Assembly (NCBI RefSeq): GCF_002086485.1
Contig: NZ_MVHF01000015.1
Location: 1-64,000 of the forward strand
Length of the DNA: 64,000 nt
Origin: Mycobacterium aquaticum
GTDB taxonomy: Bacteria > Actinomycetota > Actinomycetes > Mycobacteriales > Mycobacteriaceae
Direction of reading: 5' to 3'
Positions 59,135-64,000 of the stretch are shown one piece after another (position 1 is the first letter of the stretch; every line of letters starts with the position of its first letter). The notes below the pieces were generated by a model. It did no database searches. It was not told where the DNA came from and saw only the letters and a list, made by a program, of their open reading frames with translations. The position numbers and the translations under genes are program-made.

Positions 59135-59662
59135 TCAACGACGTTGGGCGCCGATGGGTGAAGATTCGAGCGCGGCCAGGTTGCCACCGTGGAAGAACTT
59201 GCCTGCGCTGTACACCATGGGGTCCCGATCGCCGACCTCGGCATGCACCACCCGGCACATGAAGACCGTGTGCGTGCTGGCCTGCAGCCGTTCACGGATC
59301 TCGACCTCCATGCCGGCCGAACTGCGATCGATCAGCGGGCTTCCGAAAGGCCCTGCATGCCAGTCTAATCCGGAGAACTTGTCGTCGGATTTCGCCGCGA
59401 ACCGGCCCACCACGTCGAGCTGGTCGGCAGAGAGGATGTTGATCGCCAAGTGCTCGGCACGGAACAGGCAGTCATGCGTCGACGACGTGTGCTGGACGGC
59501 GACCATCACGGTCGGTGGATCCAGTGAGATGCTCGCGAACGCGTTGACCGCCAACCCTCGTGGCTTGTCGCCGTCGAGTGCGGTGACCACGGTGACACCC
59601 GTCACGAACTGCCGATTCACCCGCTTCATCAAATCGACGTCAGGCCTGACCGGTGCGGTCAT
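59135..59662 (-). CDS. Flavin reductase-domain protein (monooxygenase partner)
   Basis: 175 residues of the HpaC/DIM6-NTAB flavin reductase fold: RQFVTGVTVVTALDGDKPRG, LAVNAFASISLDPPTVMVAV, DCLFRAEHLAINILSADQLD and FMCRVVHAEVGDRDPMVYSA. These enzymes reduce FMN or FAD with NAD(P)H for a separate flavin monooxygenase. No such monooxygenase is inside the window; it may lie just beyond the right edge. The start overlaps the SnoaL-like gene stop by 4 bases. Confidence 0.9.
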   Translation of the reverse strand: MTAPVRPDVDLMKRVNRQFVTGVTVVTALDGDKPRGLAVNAFASISLDPPTVMVAVQHTSSTHDCLFRAEHLAINILSADQLDVVGRFAAKSDDKFSGLDWHAGPFGSPLIDRSSAGMEVEIRERLQASTHTVFMCRVVHAEVGDRDPMVYSAGKFFHGGNLAALESSPIGAQRR

Positions 59663-60087
59663 CGGTCCTGCCCCACTGCGATGATGCCGAGTGCGGTCAG
59701 CAGGGCACGCGGGTCCCAGGTGACGTGTTCCTCGACGATGCGGTCGTCGTCGAAGCGCGCGAAGGTCGCCCCGCTGACCGCGACCTCACGCTTGGTGGCA
59801 GGCACCCCGAGGAACGAATGTGCGTGGCTTCCGGTGCTGTGCCAGCGGATTGCTGCTCGGTCGCCCTCGACCACCACCTCGTCGACCACGGTCAGCAGGT
59901 CGGGGAACGCCGAGCGAGTCGCGGTGATCGATGCCTTCAACTCGTCGCGGGACTGCGTGTTTCCGGTGCCGCTGGTCCGCTGGTACGCGTCGGCAAGCAG
60001 GCTGTCGAACGCGTCGACCTCACCGCGGTCCCATGCGGCCTCCCAGGCGTCCTTGATGCGACGGCGTCGGGTTTCGTTGTCAGACAT
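59659..60087 (-). CDS. SnoaL-like / NTF2-fold protein
   Basis: The ATG at 60087 gives 142 residues. Cone-shaped NTF2-like fold of the SnoaL (polyketide cyclase) family: IKDAWEAAWDRGEVDAFDSL, DELKASITATRSAFPDLLTV, VVEGDRAAIRWHSTGSHAHS and FARFDDDRIVEEHVTWDPRA. Members are hydrolases, cyclases or small-molecule binding proteins. In catabolic clusters they often act as hydrolases or isomerases on reactive intermediates. Translationally coupled to the flavin reductase. Confidence 0.85.
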   Translation of the reverse strand: MSDNETRRRRIKDAWEAAWDRGEVDAFDSLLADAYQRTSGTGNTQSRDELKASITATRSAFPDLLTVVDEVVVEGDRAAIRWHSTGSHAHSFLGVPATKREVAVSGATFARFDDDRIVEEHVTWDPRALLTALGIIAVGQDR

Positions 60088-60122
60088 GAGTTTTCCTTTC
60101 TGGCGGTGGATCGCTTGCGCTC

Positions 60123-61565
60123 CTACTCCCCCTTGAAGACCGGTGTGGTCCGGTGCCACAGCGGAGGCAGTCGATATGTGGCCACGTACGCGACGCACGC
60201 GACACCGAACCCGACGAAGTAGGACAGGTCTCCCCACTCGGGATGGGCCGCGGCGAGCGGGCCGACAAAGAAGGACAAGTTCCAGAACAGGGAGGATGCG
60301 GCGGCTCCGATCACCCAGGCAACGAATCCCCATTCCAGGACGCGGCGGGAGTCGAAGAGTTCGGCAATGCGGGCGCGGTCGTGGCGGTGTCCGAGTACGT
60401 AGTCGAGCAGCAGCACCGCGCCGAAGGGCGCGATGAGGTAGGCGCCCAGGAAGAGGAAGGTCTTGAACTTTGCCTCGAACCCTTCGTCAGCCCACAGGGC
60501 GATCGCGTACGCCACTACACAGATGATGACGACGGCGGTACGCCGGCTGATCGGAATCCGCAGGGTCTGAACCGAAATCGCGCCGCCGTAGACGTTCAGG
60601 AAGTTCTGTGAGAACGACGAGATCAACACCACCAACAGTGCGGCGACGTGGAAGGGTCCGGTGAGGCGGAACAACGCGTCGATGGCGCTCTCGCCACTGG
60701 CGGCCGAACTGCCCAACAGGGCACCGACGATTCCCAGCCAGGACAGGGAAAGGAAGTTGCCCGCGAACGTCCACACCCCGGTGGCGCGGTTGACATGGTC
60801 TTCGTCGGGCAGATACCGGGAGTAGTCCGACGCAAAGGGCCACCACGCGATCAGGAAGGACAGGAAGAACCCGGCGAAGGTGATCCACCCACCCACACCG
60901 CCCACCCAGTACGGTGCCTGCGGATTCGTATCGAACCCGCCATGCCAGCCGCGACTCACCGACACTGCCGTGATCATCACGAAGCCGGCGAAGAGCACCA
61001 CTGCCAGGATCCGCTCCAAGAAGTGGATCATGTTGTAGCCGTAGACGGCTACCACGAGCTGGATGAAGACCAGCACGAAAGTCCCTAGCCAGTACGGGAT
61101 GGCGGGTATCAGTGCACGCAGGGCCTGCCCGCCCAGAATGACGGTCACAGCGGCCCAGCCGATACCGGCGAAGACGTTCACATAGGCCACCGGAACGAAA
61201 TTTCCGAAGAATCCGAGCGGGCCGCGGGCCTGGATCTGCTGGGCCACACCGAGTCGCCCACCCATGCGGGAGAGCACGCCCATGACCACTGCGCCCACCA
61301 ATGACCCCGCGATGATCGCCGTCACCGAGGAGACCAACGACAACCCGAAGCTGACCGCCAGGAATCCCAGCACGATGATCGGGAAGTTCATCCCGGCGGC
61401 GAACCAGATGAAGAACTGCGACACCGGCCTTCCGTGCCGCTCGGAGTCCGGGATGGCGTCGACGCCATAGGGTTCGACAGCCGCAATCTTGTTGCGGTAG
61501 TGCAAGTCCGGGGACAGCTCGCCGGTGGAGGCCGGCGACAGGTCCGGGGAGAAATCTGTGGTCAT
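60123..61565 (-). CDS. NCS1-family permease (cytosine/allantoin/hydantoin type)
   Basis: The ATG at 61565 follows AAGGTGAT and gives 480 residues with twelve hydrophobic helices. NCS1 marks: the N-terminal AAVEPYGVDAIPDSERHGRP, then FIWFAAGMNFPIIVLG (helix 1), RMGGRLGVAQQIQARGPLGF, FLIAWWPFASDYSRYLPDED and SSFSQNFLNVYGGAISVQTL. The family imports nucleobases, hydantoins, pyridoxine or similar ring compounds with sodium or protons. It heads the minus-strand unit and thus points to a nitrogen-containing ring or amide as the substrate of the cluster. Confidence 0.92.
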   Translation of the reverse strand: MTTDFSPDLSPASTGELSPDLHYRNKIAAVEPYGVDAIPDSERHGRPVSQFFIWFAAGMNFPIIVLGFLAVSFGLSLVSSVTAIIAGSLVGAVVMGVLSRMGGRLGVAQQIQARGPLGFFGNFVPVAYVNVFAGIGWAAVTVILGGQALRALIPAIPYWLGTFVLVFIQLVVAVYGYNMIHFLERILAVVLFAGFVMITAVSVSRGWHGGFDTNPQAPYWVGGVGGWITFAGFFLSFLIAWWPFASDYSRYLPDEDHVNRATGVWTFAGNFLSLSWLGIVGALLGSSAASGESAIDALFRLTGPFHVAALLVVLISSFSQNFLNVYGGAISVQTLRIPISRRTAVVIICVVAYAIALWADEGFEAKFKTFLFLGAYLIAPFGAVLLLDYVLGHRHDRARIAELFDSRRVLEWGFVAWVIGAAASSLFWNLSFFVGPLAAAHPEWGDLSYFVGFGVACVAYVATYRLPPLWHRTTPVFKGE

Positions 61566-61902
61566 CGGATCACCTTGCGTTCTCGATGGTGGTCCGTCCG
61601 GTGCCATGGCATGCAGCGAACGGTGGAAACAGTCCTGTGAGCCTGAATCCAGTTGGCGATCGCTGTAGCACTCAGCAGGCGCCATCTGGCATACAACAGA
61701 ATGTAAGCGCAGTCACAAGGGATGTCAACGGCTACGTGCGACACCCGCTGCCGATCAGCTGATGCGAGCTCCTCCAGGGGCTCGTTAACATGCCTTTTAC
61801 GTGCTATTTCAGGAGATTCACCGGCGGTAGTGCGACCCCCGAGGGCGTGCGGAGAATGCGTACTTCTTGACCCGCCTACCGCATCAAGCTATCGTCTGTG
61901 GC
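61566..61902. promoter_or_regulatory. Divergent control region of the catabolic cluster
   Basis: 337 bases without a gene. A 15-base sequence TGGCATACAACAGAA (61687-61701) recurs with one change as TGGCATGCAACAGAA (61899-61913), the second covering the start codon of the plus-strand unit. The first is followed by TGTAA, giving a TACA-N6-TGTA symmetry of the kind bound by FCD-type GntR proteins. ATCAGCTGAT (61754-61763) is a further palindrome. These are candidate operators for the cluster's GntR regulator. Confidence 0.45.
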
Positions 61903-62517
61903 ATGCAACAGAACCTCGCTGGGCCACATGTGCGGAAGGTGGTCGTCTACCGCGAGACGGTGGTGACCGAAGCCGGTGAACGCCCGACCCGCCCGGCGCT
62001 GCAGGCCAGCGTCGCCGCGGTGATCCACAATCCCTGGCTCGACACCCCGCCGTCACGCGACCTGACCCCCGAAGTCATGCAGATCGCCCCGGTGCTGGCG
62101 CAACTGCTCACAGATCGCTTGATCGAGACGCTGGGAGGCGCCGACGCGATCGAGGCGTTCGGCAAAGCCGCCATCGTGGGCACCGCCGGCGAGATCGAAC
62201 ACGGCGGTGCACTGATCCACACGCCGTACTTCGGCAACCTCATGCGCGAATTTCTCGAGGGCGACTCGATCATCTGTTTCGCCGATGTGCGCGCCGACGC
62301 CGGTGAGCCACTGGTGGTTCCGATGTGGCACAAGACGAAGGCCGCCACCCGCAGCCACTACCAGACGGTGAACACCCGGATATCCGACGGCCCACGCGCC
62401 GACGAACTCGTCATCATCGCCGCCGGGTCGACCGGCCCACGGCCCCACCCCCGGATCGGGGACCGCACCACCGACCCCGCCGTCACCGTCAAGAGTCTGG
62501 AGAGTGTCCTGTCATGA
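61903..62517 (+). CDS. Amino acid synthesis family protein (DUF1185), first copy
   Basis: The ATG at 61903 gives 204 residues. DUF1185 family: VRKVVVYRETVVTEAGERPT, AVIHNPWLD, FGKAAIVGTAGEIEHGGALI and HTPYFGNLMREFLEG. Only structures and vague amino-acid-synthesis annotation are known for this family, from memory; the biochemical role is not established. A second, diverged copy follows with ATGA overlap, so the two may form a heteromer. They open the plus-strand half of the cluster. Confidence 0.85.
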   Translation: MQQNLAGPHVRKVVVYRETVVTEAGERPTRPALQASVAAVIHNPWLDTPPSRDLTPEVMQIAPVLAQLLTDRLIETLGGADAIEAFGKAAIVGTAGEIEHGGALIHTPYFGNLMREFLEGDSIICFADVRADAGEPLVVPMWHKTKAATRSHYQTVNTRISDGPRADELVIIAAGSTGPRPHPRIGDRTTDPAVTVKSLESVLS

Positions 62518-63065
62518 AGCTGCGCAAGATCGTCACCGTCGTCGAGGAGATCCGCACCGAGGGTGGCCGCGAGGTCAATCCGCCGGCCCGGGTGGCCGTG
62601 GTCGCGGCAGTGATCGAGAATCCTTGGGCTGGACAAGGTTTCGTCGACGACCTGGGCCCAGGGATCGATGCGACCGCGTCCGACGTGGGAGCACTGTTGG
62701 CACCGCTGGTTCTCGAGGCTCTCGATGAGCCCGCCGAAGCGTACGGCAAGGCCGCGATCGTCGGGCTGAACGGCGAGATCGAACACGGCTCGGGCCTGAT
62801 CCACACACTGAAGTTCGGCGATCATTTCCGCAAGGCCGCCAATGCCACCACGCTGCTGCCCGCGGTCGAGAAGCGCGGACCGGCGGGCGTCATCTTCGAC
62901 ATCCCGCTCAAGCACATCACCGACGCCACGATCCGGTCGCACCATCAGACCGTGGAGGTGCGCATCGCCGACGCCCCGCATGCCGACGAGATCGTCATCG
63001 CGTTGGCCGCTGCCTCACAAGGCCGCCCGCAGCAGCGCCTGGCGCCGCTGAGCAGCGAGAAGTAA
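62514..63065 (+). CDS. Amino acid synthesis family protein (DUF1185), second copy
   Basis: 183 residues; the start overlaps the first copy by 4 bases. Shared pattern with the first copy: RKIVTVVEEIRTEGGREVNP, AAVIENPWAGQGFVDDL, YGKAAIVGLNGEIEHGSGLI, and TIRSHHQTVEVRIADAPHAD matching the TRSHYQTVNTRISDGPRAD of its neighbour. The strictly kept KAAIVG-GEIEHG and RSHxQT segments probably form the active site. Roughly a third of residues agree between the copies by eye. Function unknown; the tandem arrangement suggests two different chains of one enzyme. Confidence 0.85.
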   Translation: MKLRKIVTVVEEIRTEGGREVNPPARVAVVAAVIENPWAGQGFVDDLGPGIDATASDVGALLAPLVLEALDEPAEAYGKAAIVGLNGEIEHGSGLIHTLKFGDHFRKAANATTLLPAVEKRGPAGVIFDIPLKHITDATIRSHHQTVEVRIADAPHADEIVIALAAASQGRPQQRLAPLSSEK

Positions 63066-63070
63066 CTCCG

Positions 63071-63802
63071 GTGAGCCGGCCGACGCTCGTCCTGCTGCAC
63101 GGAGTGGGCCTGGACCACACCGTGTGGGAGCCCCTCGCCGCGCTGCTGGCCGACCGGTTCGACATCATCACTCCCGACCTGCCCGGACACGGCGCCAGGC
63201 CGCCCGCGCCCGCGGGAGTGACGTTGGCGGACTTGGCCGATGGCGTCGCGGCCGAGATCCCGACCGGGTCGCACCTGGTCGGGTTCTCCCTCGGTGCCCT
63301 GGTCGCCCAGCACCTCGGGGTGCACCGTCCCGAGCTGGTCGCCTCGCTGACCTCGGTGGCCTCGGTCTGCCGGCGCACACCCGAGGAGCGGGTCGCGGTA
63401 CTGGCCCGGCTCGACACCGCCGCCACCGACATTGCGGCGAGTTCGGCTGCGTCCCTGCGGCGTTGGTACGACGGCACCGACGTGGCCCCCGAGCAGATCG
63501 CCCGCACGGAGGCCACCTTGCTGGCCAACGATCCGGACAGCTTCCTGAACTGTTACCGGGTTTTCGCCACCGCCGACGCCGAGATCGGCCCGCAGCTCGC
63601 TCTCATCGACGTACCGGCACTGGCCATCACCGGGTCCGACGATCCGGGCTCGACCCCGGACATGACCCGCAGGCTCGCGGCGTCCATCCGCGATTGCGAA
63701 GCGGTCATCATCCCCGGGGCGCGGCACATGCTGCCGGTGCAATGCCCCCGCGAACTCGCCGACGCCATAACGTCTTTCATCGGAAGGTCCGTTCATGTCT
63801 GA
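63071..63802 (+). CDS. Alpha/beta hydrolase (3-oxoadipate enol-lactonase-like)
   Basis: GTG start, 243 residues. Alpha/beta hydrolase fold: LVLLHGVGLDHTVWEPLAAL (oxyanion HG), ITPDLPGHGARP, nucleophile elbow LVGFSLGALVAQHL, the acid in ITGSDDPGSTPDM, and the final histidine in IIPGARHMLPVQCPRELAD. The style is that of enol-lactonases and C-C or amide hydrolases in ring degradation. It lies 5 bases after the second DUF1185 gene and overlaps the aldehyde dehydrogenase start by 8 bases, within one plus-strand operon. Confidence 0.88.
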   Translation: MSRPTLVLLHGVGLDHTVWEPLAALLADRFDIITPDLPGHGARPPAPAGVTLADLADGVAAEIPTGSHLVGFSLGALVAQHLGVHRPELVASLTSVASVCRRTPEERVAVLARLDTAATDIAASSAASLRRWYDGTDVAPEQIARTEATLLANDPDSFLNCYRVFATADAEIGPQLALIDVPALAITGSDDPGSTPDMTRRLAASIRDCEAVIIPGARHMLPVQCPRELADAITSFIGRSVHV

Positions 63803-64000
63803 AACCCCGAAACTGCAGCACTTCATCGGCGGGAAGGCGACCGCTCCGGCGTCCGGTGAGTACTTCGAGAGCACCAACCCGGCCACCCGCGATGTGCTGT
63901 ACCAGGCGGCCCGCGGGAATGCGGCCGACATCGACGCGGCGGTGGCCTCGGCCACCGAGGCGTTCAACGATCCGCGGTGGCGAGATCTGAGCCAGACCAA
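63795..64000 (+). CDS. Aldehyde dehydrogenase (N-terminal part, cut by window end)
   Basis: Only the first 68 residues are present. The opening MSETPKLQHFIGGKATAPAS then FESTNPATRDVLYQAARG and IDAAVASATEAFNDPRW is the standard N-terminus of NAD(P)-dependent aldehyde dehydrogenases. The catalytic part lies outside. In this cluster it would oxidise an aldehyde such as a semialdehyde released after hydrolysis. Confidence 0.9.
   Translation, partial: MSETPKLQHFIGGKATAPASGEYFESTNPATRDVLYQAARGNAADIDAAVASATEAFNDPRWRDLSQT

Overview
The window reads as chromosomal DNA of a fast-growing mycobacterium of the Mycolicibacterium type. The evidence is uniformly high GC, short intergenic gaps, many 1-4 bp start/stop overlaps, a complete ergothioneine operon egtABCDE, an MnoSR/Mno alcohol oxidation locus with the mycofactocin methyltransferase MftM, and the order glpK ... 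egtE-A ... asd-lysC ... leuA ... dnaQ-like ... murT-gatD. From memory this order parallels the Rv3696c-Rv3713 stretch of M. tuberculosis and the MSMEG_62xx region of M. smegmatis. I saw no rRNA, tRNA, CRISPR array, transposase or phage gene.

Layout. 1-9 kb: the end of gnd, then a nitrogen module on the minus strand: a type III glutamine synthetase homologue, a three-part glutamate-synthase-like complex, an XRE-cupin regulator and an amine-oxidase-like flavoprotein. A degenerate PfkB-kinase remnant sits inside the module. 9-20 kb: a long gene-poor gap, an HTH-Mop regulator with modA (no modBC follows), an antiporter, a carotenoid oxygenase under a PadR regulator, a second PadR with GPGF repeats, an aldo/keto reductase, glpK, methyltransferases and an acyltransferase. 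20-31 kb: a GCS2-like protein, mftM, mnoR-mnoS, an iron alcohol dehydrogenase, VWA and MoxR proteins, and mno. 31-34 kb: an AlkB-type hydroxylase carrying a frameshift, followed by a Tat-exported GMC oxidoreductase. 34-40 kb: a repeat-dense gap, then egtE-D-C-B-A. 40-47 kb: two exported proteins, a Fur regulator with a clear terminator, a His/Gly-rich membrane protein, a DUF4185 protein, asd, lysC and an Ntn hydrolase. 47-51 kb: the ammonium transporter amt, a second XRE-cupin regulator (about 80% identical to the first) and a thiocyanate hydrolase operon with fused beta-alpha subunits. 51-57 kb: leuA with a leucine-rich leader peptide and attenuator, then murT-gatD. 57-64 kb: an accessory catabolic cluster (GntR regulator, C45 acylase, flavin reductase, SnoaL-like protein, NCS1 permease; divergently two amino-acid-synthesis-family proteins, an alpha/beta hydrolase and an aldehyde dehydrogenase cut by the window end).

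How the parts work together. Two nitrogen loci, each with its own XRE-cupin paralogue, probably serve unusual nitrogen sources: amines through the glnT/glutamate-synthase-like route, and thiocyanate (giving ammonia and carbonyl sulfide) beside the ammonium transporter. The mno cluster is a sensor-controlled alcohol oxidation unit with its own MoxR/VWA maturation pair. The alkB-GMC pair next to it could feed alcohols or aldehydes into the same metabolism if the frameshift is not real.

The intergenic DNA is unusually rich in long palindromes. They include a 50-bp perfect hairpin after gnd, a family of nested palindromic elements at 22.7, 23.9 and 57.2 kb, a 291-bp element with 26-bp terminal inverted repeats, and a 27-bp tandem repeat at 34.7 kb.
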